A stretch of 64,000 nucleotides of DNA from Burkholderiales bacterium (GTDB lineage: Bacteria; Pseudomonadota; Gammaproteobacteria; Burkholderiales; Burkholderiaceae_E). The stretch spans positions 1 to 64,000 of the forward strand of contig JAPLQE010000015.1 in assembly GCA_026399835.1 (NCBI GenBank), in the 5' to 3' direction. A program made the translations under genes and the position numbers. The notes under the pieces are model-generated. The model searched no databases. It was not told where the DNA came from and saw only the letters and a program-made list of their open reading frames with translations. The first letter of the stretch is position 1. Each line of letters opens with the position of its first letter. Below, one piece after another: positions 10,252-18,303 of this stretch.

Positions 10252-11472
10252 ATGAACCGAAGGTCTCTCGCCGCCGCCGCCCTGACCGCCCTCGCCGCAG
10301 CAGCCCTGCTCAGCTGGGCCTTCGCCCCGCGCCCGATCGAGGTCGACCTCGCGCGCGCCGATCGCGGCCGCTTCGAGGAGACGATCGACGAGGACGGCCG
10401 CACGCGGCTGCGCGACCGCTACCTCGTGTCCGCGCCGCTCGCCGGCCGGCTCGCGCGACCGACGCTGCGCGAGGGCGATCCGATCGCCCGCGACACGGTA
10501 GTGGCGCTGCTCGCCCCGACGCTGTCGCCGATGCTCGACGAGCGTACGCTGCGCGGCCAGCAGGCGCGCGTGGCAGCCGCCGAGGCCGTGGTGCTGCGGG
10601 CCGATGCCCACGTCGAACGCATGCAGGTCGGGCTCCAGCAGGCCCGCAACGAGGTGATCCGGACCGAGCAGCTCGCGCAGCGCGGATTCGTCGCGCCGAC
10701 CAAGCTCGAGGCCGACCGGCTCGCGGTGTCCGCCGCACAGAAGGACCTCGACGCCGCGGAACAGGACCGGCACGCCGCCGGCCACGACCTCGAGCAGGCG
10801 CGCGCGGCGCTGGTCTCGGTGCAGCGGGGCGGCGGACCGCTGCCGTTCGAGCTGCGCTCGCCGATCGAAGGGCGCGTGCTGAAGGTGGTGCAGGCGAGCG
10901 AGGGCGTCGTCGCGCTCGGCGCGCCGCTGCTCGAGCTCGGCGACACGCGCCGCCTCGAGGTGCTCGCCGAGCTGCTGACGACCGACGCGCTGCGCACGCG
11001 CCCGGGCGATCGTGTCTCGATCGAACGCTGGGGCGGGCCGGCGCCGCTCGAGGGCGTCGTGCGGCGCATCGAGCCGGCGGCCTTCACCAAGGTCTCGGCG
11101 CTCGGCATCGAGGAGCAGCGGGTCAACGTGCTGATCGATCTGACGAGTCCGTTCGAGGCCTGGCAGGCGCTCGGCGACGGCTTCCGGGTGTCGGTGAGGA
11201 TCGTCGTGCTGGCGGTCGACGACGCGGTGCGCGTGCCGGTGAGCGCGGTGTTCCCGCTGCCGCGCGCGGACGCCACCGGGGACGGGCCCGCGGCGCCGCG
11301 CTGGGCGGTGTTCACGGTCCGCGACGGACTCGTGCGGCAGGTGCCGGTCGAGACGGGCGGGCGCAACGGCGTGCACGCCTGGCTGCGCTCGGGGCTCGAG
11401 CCGGGCGAGACCGTGGTCGTCTACCCGCCGCCCGCCCTGCGCGACGGGGCGCGGGCGAAGGCGCGCGGATGA
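10252..11472 (+). CDS. Periplasmic adaptor (HlyD/membrane fusion protein) of the ABC exporter
   Basis: A 406-residue protein with an N-terminal membrane anchor (about residues 7-24). It then has a split lipoyl/barrel-sandwich domain (YLVSAPLAGRLARPTLREGDPI and, after the hairpin, FELRSPIEGRVLKVVQASEGVV), a long alpha-helical coiled-coil hairpin between about residues 100 and 190, and a beta-barrel domain. It ends in the membrane-proximal domain (GLVRQVPVETGGRNG…LEPGETVVVYPP). It is the third gene of the exporter operon and should link the FtsX permease to an outer-membrane duct, which is not encoded here. The overall make-up is DevB/MacA-like. Confidence 0.88.
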   Translation: MNRRSLAAAALTALAAAALLSWAFAPRPIEVDLARADRGRFEETIDEDGRTRLRDRYLVSAPLAGRLARPTLREGDPIARDTVVALLAPTLSPMLDERTLRGQQARVAAAEAVVLRADAHVERMQVGLQQARNEVIRTEQLAQRGFVAPTKLEADRLAVSAAQKDLDAAEQDRHAAGHDLEQARAALVSVQRGGGPLPFELRSPIEGRVLKVVQASEGVVALGAPLLELGDTRRLEVLAELLTTDALRTRPGDRVSIERWGGPAPLEGVVRRIEPAAFTKVSALGIEEQRVNVLIDLTSPFEAWQALGDGFRVSVRIVVLAVDDAVRVPVSAVFPLPRADATGDGPAAPRWAVFTVRDGLVRQVPVETGGRNGVHAWLRSGLEPGETVVVYPPPALRDGARAKARG

Positions 11473-11493
11473 ACGCGCTCGATAGGCCGGCGC

Positions 11494-13173
11494 CTACCGG
11501 TCGCGCGTGCCGTACAGCATCGTGATGTTGATGCGGCGGTTCTCGTACCCGGGCCGGAAGCGGAAGGCGTCGGTCTCGTGGAACAGGTCCGAGTCGAAGA
11601 GCATCGCCCGGTTCGATCGGTACGGCACGCGGATCGACTCGCTGCCGACCGACGCGAGGTAGCGGCGGATCTCGGGGACGTCGACGTTGAAGCGCCGGAA
11701 GCCCCAGTCGCGCGGCGCCTCGCGCGAATGGACGATCAGGCCGCCGCCCGAGGCGTCGAGGTTCGCCTCGTCGGGGGTGATCCAGAAGTTCACGTTCACC
11801 GCGGCCTCGTCGGCGTGCACGCCGGTGCCGGCGTACTGCGAGTCGTACTTGAAGCCCCACATCGTCTGCAGCGGCCGCTCGCCGATCACGCGCGGCATCC
11901 GCGCGCGCAGCTCGGCGGCGATCCGCAGCAGCAGCGGGCTCGCGAAGCCGTCGTGCATCGAGGCGCCGAGATAGCCGACCTTCACGTCGTTCCAGACGGT
12001 GGCCTCCAGGCACCAGGTGCGCACCGCGTCGAGCGCGGCAGGCGTGAGCAGGCCGTCGATGCAGACCCTGTTCGGTTCGGCGTCGAGGTAGCGGGCCTCG
12101 ATGTCGTCCCAGTGCAGCGTGTCGCTCACCAGCGGGCCCTCCGGCATCGCGATGACGGGCACGTGCAGCGGGCGCTTGTACGAGGCCGCGAGCGTCGGGT
12201 AGCGAGCCGGGTCGAGCGGCACCATGCTGTACGGGTCGGTCGGCAGTGCCGGGTCGCCGAGCGCGCGCCGGTACTCCGCGATCACCGCGTCGTAGCCTGG
12301 GCCGATCCGGCCGGCGGCCCGCAGGTAGCCGAGCTGCTCGATGTCGTGCTCGAGCTTGAAGCGCGTGCAGCCCCAGTCCATGTCCCGGGGGTCGCAGCGG
12401 CTCGTGGCCAACCGCTGCCCGAGAACCGCGTCCGACCAAGGCTCGCCGCGCCGCAGCGCCCGGGCGGTGTCGAAGTCACGGGCGGCCGCGTCGAGGCCAC
12501 CCCGGTCCATCCGCAGCAGCCCGAGGTTGAAGAGGGCGTGCGCCGAGTCCGGCACCACGCGCAGCGCGCGCTCGAGCAGCGCTTCGCCCTCGGCGCTGCG
12601 ACCGGCGTCGCGCGCGGCGACGCCCGCATAGATGAGGGCGTCGGCGTTGTCCGGCTCGAGCTCGACAGCCCGGGTGTAGGCACGGAACGCATCGTCGCCG
12701 CGGGCCATCTCCTCGTGGACCGAACCGAGTGCGATCAGCAGGTCCACCCGCGCACCGTGCGCGGCGATCACGCCTTCGTAGGCATCGGCGGCCTGGGCCG
12801 CGTGGCCGACGGCCGCCAGCGCCGCGGCCAGTGCGATCGCGGGCTCCGGCGGCGACGGCTCGAGCCTCGCCCAGGCGCGGCAGGCCTCGAGTTCGGTCGC
12901 GGCATCGCCGCGGCGGCGCGCGAGGTGCGCCGCCGAGCAGGCCGCGCGGGCGGCTTCCTCGGTGCGGCCGGCCTGCTCCAGGCCGTGCGCGAGCGCGAGG
13001 CTCGCGCGGGGGTCCTCCGGCGCCAGCGCCACCGCGCGGCGCAGCGGGAACAGATCGGCGTCCGACCCCGCGGGCCCGGCCGGCGCGGGCCGCATGCCCG
13101 GGGACCGCGACAGCGTGTCGGCGCGGCGCTCCAGCCGCTCCTGGACTCGACCCAGCATCGTCCTCAGGCCCAT
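11494..13173 (-). CDS. TPR protein with a C-terminal 2-oxoglutarate/Fe(II) oxygenase-like domain
   Basis: A 559-residue soluble protein. Residues about 40-265 contain tandem tetratricopeptide repeats (for example AFRAYTRAVELEPDNADALIYAG and EALLERALRVVPDSAHALFNLG). From about 360 onward it resembles prolyl-4-hydroxylase-like oxygenases. The iron ligands are probably H453 and D455 (GVHADE) and H532 (LFHETD), and an arginine in NRRINITML near 546 could bind 2-oxoglutarate. TPR-hydroxylase fusions of this kind usually act on proteins or peptides. The start is 3 bases after the stop of the small gene at 13177-13482, so the two are co-transcribed. The substrate cannot be told from sequence. Confidence 0.8.
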   Translation of the reverse strand: MGLRTMLGRVQERLERRADTLSRSPGMRPAPAGPAGSDADLFPLRRAVALAPEDPRASLALAHGLEQAGRTEEAARAACSAAHLARRRGDAATELEACRAWARLEPSPPEPAIALAAALAAVGHAAQAADAYEGVIAAHGARVDLLIALGSVHEEMARGDDAFRAYTRAVELEPDNADALIYAGVAARDAGRSAEGEALLERALRVVPDSAHALFNLGLLRMDRGGLDAAARDFDTARALRRGEPWSDAVLGQRLATSRCDPRDMDWGCTRFKLEHDIEQLGYLRAAGRIGPGYDAVIAEYRRALGDPALPTDPYSMVPLDPARYPTLAASYKRPLHVPVIAMPEGPLVSDTLHWDDIEARYLDAEPNRVCIDGLLTPAALDAVRTWCLEATVWNDVKVGYLGASMHDGFASPLLLRIAAELRARMPRVIGERPLQTMWGFKYDSQYAGTGVHADEAAVNVNFWITPDEANLDASGGGLIVHSREAPRDWGFRRFNVDVPEIRRYLASVGSESIRVPYRSNRAMLFDSDLFHETDAFRFRPGYENRRINITMLYGTRDR

Positions 13174-13176
13174 GGC

Positions 13177-13482
13177 TCAGGCCCTCGCTCGGGCGATGCG
13201 GCGGATGTAGCGGCTCACGATCGTCTCGGTGGCGGCCGGATCGGCACCCGCCTGCGCCAGGGACTCGCCCAGCGTTCGGCACAGGCGCGCCTTGCCGTAG
13301 ACCCCGAGGCGCTGCGCGCGCGAGAACTCGACCGCGCGGGCCTCGACCTCGTCGATCAGCCCGGCGAGCGCCGGCGAATCGGTCCTCGGACGCGCGGCCG
13401 CCGCCAGGCGCGGCGCCAGGGTCGCGGACAGCCCCTGCGCGAACGCATCGATCTCTTTCGACTTGAACAACCCACCCAGCAC
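13177..13482 (-). CDS. Small helical protein of unknown function, co-transcribed with the TPR-oxygenase
   Basis: I do not recognise it. I chose the GTG at 13482 because GGAGG lies 5 bases upstream; this gives 101 residues beginning VLGGLFKSKEIDAFAQGLS. The protein is charged, predicted mostly helical, with a basic C-terminal end (SRYIRRIARARA). It has no signal peptide or cysteines. A -10-like TATGAT lies on the minus strand at 13522-13517, 35 bases upstream. Tight linkage (3 bases) to the TPR-oxygenase suggests a partner or substrate of that enzyme, which is an inference only. Confidence 0.6.
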   Translation of the reverse strand: MLGGLFKSKEIDAFAQGLSATLAPRLAAAARPRTDSPALAGLIDEVEARAVEFSRAQRLGVYGKARLCRTLGESLAQAGADPAATETIVSRYIRRIARARA

Positions 13483-13783
13483 GACAGCCTCCGTTGACAA
13501 GCGACTAAGTGGGTCGATCATAGGGGGCGACCCTTAGGAAGCCGTCGCCACGGCCGAGCCGGGCGACGAACGGCGGGGCGCGGCCCGACGAACCGCAGAC
13601 GCGATGCCGGCGCGCCACGACCCCGGGCGGGCCCGTCACTGCCCGCGTCGCCCGGCGCGCGGCGGGCCGCGGGCCCCGTCGCGTCGCGCGCACGCCGCGC
13701 CCGGATGCCGGCCGGCGCCCCGCGACCGCCTTTCGGAGCCGCCGCCGAGGGGTCGCACGGCCACGGTCGGCTACTCTTGGCGC
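13483..13783. promoter_or_regulatory. Divergent intergenic region
   Basis: This stretch of about 300 bases lies between the small gene (leftward) and the TfoX-like gene (rightward). It holds a minus-strand TATGAT (13517-13522) suited to the leftward operon and a plus-strand TTGACA (13494-13499) without a good partner. A GGGTCG/CGACCC stem at about 13511-13532 covers the same spot. The remainder is very GC-rich and shows no gene or recognisable site. Confidence 0.3.
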
Positions 13784-14440
13784 ATGAGCTGGTCCGATCC
13801 CGCCCCGGAACTCGTCGAGCTGTTCGACCAGGCCGTCGCCACCGACGCGCGCGTCGAGCGGCGCACCCTGTTCGGCTGCCCCGCCGCCTTCGTCGGCGGG
13901 CATCTGGCGGCCACGGTGTTCCGCGAGCAGTTCGTGATCAAGCTCGGTGCCGCCGACCTGGCGCGCCTGCACGAGGGCCGCAGGCCGGTGCCCTTCGAGC
14001 CGATGGAGGGCCGCGCGATGCGCGAGCTCTACGTCGTGCCGCGCGGCGTGGTGGCCGACCGCGAGACCCTCGACGAATGGATCGCCGCCGCGCTCGACCG
14101 CGTCGGCGCCTGGCCCCCGAAAGGCGGGCGCCCGCGACGCGGCAACGCCCCCAAGGCGCCCGCCCAGGGCACCGCGGCGCTGCCCATGCTCGGCCCGCGC
14201 TCGCGCGAGATGCTCGAGCTCGCCGGCATCACCACCCTGGAGCGCCTGCGCGCGCTCGGCGCGATCCGCGCCTACATCGCCGTCAAGCGCGCCGGCGGCC
14301 GGCCGAGCCTGAACCTGCTGTGGGCGCTCGAAGGCGCGATCTCGGGCAAGCGCTGGCAGGACGTGGCACGCGAGGACCGCACCACGCTGCTGCTGGCGCT
14401 GGAGGATGCGCTGGCGGTGCCGCTGGGGGCGGAGGACTGA
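13784..14440 (+). CDS. TfoX/Sxy-family protein (N- and C-terminal domains)
   Basis: A 218-residue protein. The N-terminal domain (about 5-105) has the TfoX_N pattern (RTLFGCPAAFVGGHLAATVF…FVIKLGAADLARLHEGR…FEPMEGRAMRELYVVP). A basic linker follows, and the C-terminal domain (about 135-210) has LGPRSREMLELAGITTLERLRALGAIRAYIAVKRAGGRPSLNLLWALEGAI, the helix-hairpin-helix TfoX_C pattern. In gammaproteobacteria TfoX/Sxy promotes competence-gene expression with CRP. Outside that group the role is not established, and no competence genes are nearby. It stands alone. Confidence 0.85.
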   Translation: MSWSDPAPELVELFDQAVATDARVERRTLFGCPAAFVGGHLAATVFREQFVIKLGAADLARLHEGRRPVPFEPMEGRAMRELYVVPRGVVADRETLDEWIAAALDRVGAWPPKGGRPRRGNAPKAPAQGTAALPMLGPRSREMLELAGITTLERLRALGAIRAYIAVKRAGGRPSLNLLWALEGAISGKRWQDVAREDRTTLLLALEDALAVPLGAED

Positions 14441-14471
14441 GCGTCGCGCCGCACCCGCAGGGCCACGCGGA

Positions 14472-14672
14472 TCACTGCCGGGCGATGATCAGGTGGGTGG
14501 CCAGCGGCGTGGCTTCGTGCCGGATGCACGGATCACGCCCCCGCCGACCCGCACGTCCTTGCCCTGTGCGGCGTCCCGGGCGCGCTCCAGCGCTACCTCG
14601 ATGCCTTGCGTCACGAAGTGGAAGGTCGTGCCGCCTTCCATCACCAGCGGTGCGCGCGCATGGGGGGGTTGA
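14472..14672 (-). pseudogene. Dihydrofolate-reductase-like (RibD C-terminal family) remnant
   Basis: Reading leftwards from about 14672, HARAPLVMEGGTTFHFV…GIEVALERARDAAQGKDVRVGGG matches the middle of the small DHFR-like/RibD_C reductases (typically THHPRAPLEMEGGTTFHFVTDG…GKDVRIGGG). In another frame the sequence then goes straight to HEATPLATHLIIARQ-stop, which resembles the C-terminal end of the same family. The N-terminal third and the segment after GGG (about 60 residues) are gone, and the junction is out of frame. Confidence 0.6.
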
Positions 14673-14875
14673 CGTCGAGCGAATTGAACACGAATGAGGT
14701 ACGTGAATCCACCAAAGAACAGGCCGACACCGCCCGCCCTGAGTCCAATAACCACCAAGGGCGAACCGACCGCTCTGCCTGACGAATGGCCGATCTGGCC
14801 GACGGATTCATGACTCACCGCAGGTTCGCTGTCCGCTGAACGCGGTCAATCCGTGTGAAACGATGCGCGCGGGCG

Positions 14876-14892
14876 GGTACAGCGCCCGTACC
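14876..14892. terminator. Possible hairpin downstream of the sulfoxide reductase gene
   Basis: GGTAC (14876-14880) and GTACC (14888-14892) form a short stem with a 7-base loop, 24 bases past the stop of the leftward gene. The stem is weak and lacks a U-tract. Confidence 0.2.
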
Positions 14893-14915
14893 GACGCGGC
14901 GGCCCGCCCCCGCCC

Positions 14916-17249
14916 TCACCCCCGCACGAACACCGGCAACTCGAACGCCCTCACCACCGGCGGCTCGCCTTCGAAGCGCGCCACCTCCACGAGGCAGGTC
15001 TGCGCCGCGCACCCCTGCGACATCGACGACGCACCGACGTCGCGGGTGAGCGTGTTCGGATTGCCATGCCGATCGAGCGATGACGGATCACCGGGCGACT
15101 CCGGGTCCCACCATGCGCCGGTCGCCAGCACCACCACGCCGCGCCGCAGACCGTCGTCGAAGCGCGCGCCCGCGAGGCACACACCGCGGTCGTTGAACAC
15201 GCGGACCACGTCGCCCTCGGCGATGCCGCGCTCGGCCGCATCGAGCGGATGCAGGCGCAGCGGCTCGCGGCCGGCGACCTTGTTCGCAAGGCTGTAAGCG
15301 GAGTGGTCGAGCTGGCTGTGCAGCTTGGTGTGCGGCTGGTCGGACAGCAAGTGCAGCGGATGGCGCGCGGCGAGCGGCGAGCCGAGCCATTCGGCGGGCT
15401 CGAACCAGACGGGATGGCCGGGGCAGTCCGGGCAGCCGAAGGACGCGATCCGCTCGGAAAACAGCTCGATTCGCCCGCTCGGCGTGCCGAGCGCATGGGC
15501 CACCGGGTCGGCGCGGAACGCGCCGAAGCCGACGACGGGCTCGGGGTTCGCCGGGACACTCACGCCGCCGGCGGCCCAGAAGGTCTCGAACTCGGGCAGC
15601 TCGACGCCGGCCTTCGCCCAGCGCACGGCGGCCTCGCCGTACAGGTGGGCGAGCCAGCCGCGCGCATCGCGCCCCTCGGTGAACGCGTCGCCCGCACCGA
15701 GGCGCGCGGCGATGTCGGCGAAGATGGTGTAGTCGTCGCGGGCCTCGCCGGGCGGCTCGGCGACGCGCCGCATCGCGATCATCAGCGCATCGCGCGTGCC
15801 GTGGCCGATGTCGTCGCGCTCGAGGGTCGAGGTGGCGGGCAGCACGATGTCGGCCATCTTCGCGTGCGCGTTCCAGACCTGCTCGTGCACGACGACTGTC
15901 TCGGGCCGGCGCCAGGCGCGTGCGAGCCGGTGGAGGTCCTGGTGGTGGTGGAACGGGTTGCCGCCGGCCCAGTAGACGAGGCGGATGTCGGGGTAGGTGC
16001 GCCGCACGCCGTTGTAGTCGAACGCGCCGCCGGGCGACAGCAGCATGTCGGTGACACGCGCCACGGGGATGAAGGCCTCGACGCCGTTGGTGCCCTGCGG
16101 CAGCAGCGGGCCGGGCAGCAGGCGGTGGCGGCTGCCCATGGTGTTGGCCGGGCCGTGGGCGAGCGAGAAGCCGCCGCCGGGCAGGCCGACCTGTCCGAGC
16201 ACCGAGGCCAGGCCGATGGCGGCCCAGAACGGCTGCTCGCCGTGGTCGGCGCGCTGCAGTGCCCAGGCGACGTTGACCAGCGTGCGCGTGGCCGCCATCT
16301 GCGCGGCGAGCGCGCGCAGGCGTGAGGCAGGCACTCCGGCGATCGGCGCGGCCCACTCGGCGTCCTTGACGATGCCGTCGACCCGGCCGAGCAGGTAGTC
16401 GGCCCAGCGCTCGAAGCCGACGCAGTGACTGGCGAGGAAGGCGGTGTCGTGGCGCCCGGCGCGCACGGTCTCGCAGGCGAGCGCGAGCATGACGGCGGTG
16501 TCGGTGCCGGGTCGGATCGGGATCCATTCGAGCGCGCCGCCGGGCACCTCGATGTCGTCGCGCACGGGGCTGAAGCTCACGAAGCGGCAGCCCGCGCGCG
16601 CGGCGGCGGCGAGCCCGCCGCGCAGGCCGTGCTCGGAGGCGCCGCCGGCGCCGACCCGTGCGTTCTTCTCGGGTGCGCCGCCGAAGGTCACGAACAGCCG
16701 CGTGTGCGCAGCGACCGTGCCCCAGTCGTGCGCGTTCGCGAGCAGGTACTCCATCGGGCAGACCACGTGCGGCAGCAGCGCGCGCCCGGCCCCGAGGCTG
16801 TAGGAGTCGACGTGGCGGACGTAGCCGCCGAGCGCGTTGAGGAAGCGGTGGACCTGGCTCTGCGCATGGTGGAAGCGGCCGGCGCTCGACCAGCCGTACG
16901 AGCCGCCGAACACCGAGGCGTTGCCGTGTGCGCCGATCACGCGGCGCAGCTCGCCGGCGACCAGCGAGGCGGCGCGCTCCCAGGACACCTCGATGAAGGG
17001 CTCGCGGCCGCGGCCCTCGCCGCGGCGCGGATCGTCGGGGCCGTGCTCGAGCCAGCCCGCGCGCACCGCGGGCCGGCGCACGCGCAGCGGCGAGCGGTAG
17101 GCGTCCCACATCGCGGGGCCGATGGGGTTGGGGTCCGGGTCACCGCGCCAGGGGGCCAGGCCGGTGGCCACGCCGGCCTCGCGCCGGACCTCCCAGGCGC
17201 CCCAATGGGACGAGGTCAGCTCCAGGCCGAGGGGTTCCGCACGGGCCAT
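14916..17249 (-). CDS. bisC: Molybdopterin S-/N-oxide reductase, BisC type
   Basis: A 777-residue bis-MGD molybdoenzyme of the DMSO reductase family. By alignment to Rhodobacter DMSO reductase from memory, Y118 and W120 (GGSYGW) correspond to Tyr114/Trp116 and S151 (DSYSLGAG) to the molybdenum-ligating Ser147. There is no N-terminal iron-sulfur motif and no twin-arginine signal, so it should be cytoplasmic like BisC rather than periplasmic like TorA/DorA. Family motifs run to the end (HLLSDQPHTKLHSQLDHS, LHPLDAAERGI). A strong GAGGAG precedes the ATG. It diverges from the IclR gene at 17404. Possible substrates are biotin or methionine sulfoxide or another thioether sulfoxide; the adjacent thiol dioxygenase favours an organosulfur compound. 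Confidence 0.82.
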   Translation of the reverse strand: MARAEPLGLELTSSHWGAWEVRREAGVATGLAPWRGDPDPNPIGPAMWDAYRSPLRVRRPAVRAGWLEHGPDDPRRGEGRGREPFIEVSWERAASLVAGELRRVIGAHGNASVFGGSYGWSSAGRFHHAQSQVHRFLNALGGYVRHVDSYSLGAGRALLPHVVCPMEYLLANAHDWGTVAAHTRLFVTFGGAPEKNARVGAGGASEHGLRGGLAAAARAGCRFVSFSPVRDDIEVPGGALEWIPIRPGTDTAVMLALACETVRAGRHDTAFLASHCVGFERWADYLLGRVDGIVKDAEWAAPIAGVPASRLRALAAQMAATRTLVNVAWALQRADHGEQPFWAAIGLASVLGQVGLPGGGFSLAHGPANTMGSRHRLLPGPLLPQGTNGVEAFIPVARVTDMLLSPGGAFDYNGVRRTYPDIRLVYWAGGNPFHHHQDLHRLARAWRRPETVVVHEQVWNAHAKMADIVLPATSTLERDDIGHGTRDALMIAMRRVAEPPGEARDDYTIFADIAARLGAGDAFTEGRDARGWLAHLYGEAAVRWAKAGVELPEFETFWAAGGVSVPANPEPVVGFGAFRADPVAHALGTPSGRIELFSERIASFGCPDCPGHPVWFEPAEWLGSPLAARHPLHLLSDQPHTKLHSQLDHSAYSLANKVAGREPLRLHPLDAAERGIAEGDVVRVFNDRGVCLAGARFDDGLRRGVVVLATGAWWDPESPGDPSSLDRHGNPNTLTRDVGASSMSQGCAAQTCLVEVARFEGEPPVVRAFELPVFVRG

Positions 17250-17329
17250 TCCATCTCCTCGCGGCGCTGCTCCGGCGCCGGTTGCAATCCTCGGTCCACT
17301 CTAGCATCATTCATTAAGACGGACCGACC

Positions 17330-17346
17330 GTTCCAACATACGGAAC
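17330..17346. promoter_or_regulatory. Probable IclR operator
   Basis: GTTCC (17330-17334) and GGAAC (17342-17346) form an inverted repeat with a 7-base spacer, in the 154-base gap between the sulfoxide reductase and iclR genes. The TTCC-N7-GGAA layout is like sites I associate with IclR-family catabolic regulators. It is well placed to act on both divergent promoters. Confidence 0.45.
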
Positions 17347-17403
17347 ACAGATCCGATCACCGACCTGATCCCCACCGCCGCACCGGCGCCCCACGGACCC
17401 TCG

Positions 17404-18276
17404 ATGAACAACACCCTGGTCAAGGGTCTCGCGCTGCTCGAGGTGCTGGCGGACTCCGAGCGCCCGCTCGGCGTCACCGAGCTCGCCGCGCGCATCGGCC
17501 TGGGCAAGAGCAACGTCCACCGGCTGCTGCAGGCGCTGGTGGAGCAGGGCTACGTGCGGCGCGACGGCGACGGCGGCACCTACGCGGCCTCGATCCGGCT
17601 GTGGGAGCTCGGCTCGGCGGTGCTCGCCAACCTCGACCTGCGCCAGGCCGCGCAGGCCTGGATGGACTGGCTGCTCGACCGCACCCGCGAAACCGTCCAC
17701 CTGTCGATGCTCGACGGCGACGAGGTGGTCTACGTGCACAAGCTCGACAGCCCCGAGCCGGTCCGCGCGTACACGCGCATCGGCGGTCGCGCGCCGGCGC
17801 ATTGCGTGGCCACCGGCAAGGCGATGCTCGCCTGGATCGGCGACTCGCAGCTCGAGGCGCTGTCGCGGCGGCTCGCGAGCTTCACGCCGCGCACCATCGC
17901 CGATCCGGCCGAGTTCCTGCGCGAGATGGAGCGGGTGCGCCAGCAGGGCTACGCGGTGAACCGCGGCGAGTGGCGCGAGTCGGTCGGCGGCATCGCCGCG
18001 CCGGTGCGCGACCCGTCGGGCCGGGTGGTCGCGGCGGTCGGTGTGTCCGGGCCGATCGAGCGGCTGCGGCCCTCGACCTTCAAGGCGCTGTCGGCCGACG
18101 TGATCCGCGCGGCCGACGGCGCGGGCGCCGCGCTCGCGGGCGATGCGCGCCTGCCCGGCCGCGAACCGGAACGCGGCACCGAACGCATGCCCGAGCGACC
18201 ACTGCTGCGCCGGACCGAAGCCTTCCCAGACCTCACGACCGACCGCTCCGCGCCCTCCGCGCGACGCGTCGCCTGA
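17404..18276 (+). CDS. IclR-family transcriptional regulator
   Basis: 290 residues. The N-terminal winged helix-turn-helix has VKGLALLEVLADSERPLGVTELAARIGLGKSNVHRLLQALVEQGYVRRD. The C-terminal ligand-binding domain has the family markers TRETVHLSMLDGDEVVYVHKLDS, GRAPAHCVATGKAMLAW and GYAVNRGEWRESVGGIAAPVRD. The last 40 residues (Arg/Pro-rich) extend past the normal end. It heads the rightward catabolic genes and faces the sulfoxide reductase gene, so it is the likely local regulator, probably through the repeat at 17330. The ribosome binding site is weak. Confidence 0.92.
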   Translation: MNNTLVKGLALLEVLADSERPLGVTELAARIGLGKSNVHRLLQALVEQGYVRRDGDGGTYAASIRLWELGSAVLANLDLRQAAQAWMDWLLDRTRETVHLSMLDGDEVVYVHKLDSPEPVRAYTRIGGRAPAHCVATGKAMLAWIGDSQLEALSRRLASFTPRTIADPAEFLREMERVRQQGYAVNRGEWRESVGGIAAPVRDPSGRVVAAVGVSGPIERLRPSTFKALSADVIRAADGAGAALAGDARLPGREPERGTERMPERPLLRRTEAFPDLTTDRSAPSARRVA

Positions 18277-18303
18277 CCCGCCCGACCCAGGAGCGCCCCA
18301 CCG

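Noticed and set aside
7854-11525. 1223-codon open frame overlapping the exporter permease and adaptor
   Set aside because: Arginine/alanine-rich translation without domain motifs. The permease and adaptor in the other frames carry complete family signatures.
14672-14818. N-terminal extension of the DHFR-like remnant with a hydrophobic stretch
   Set aside because: It shows no family resemblance and is more likely intergenic sequence that happens to be open.
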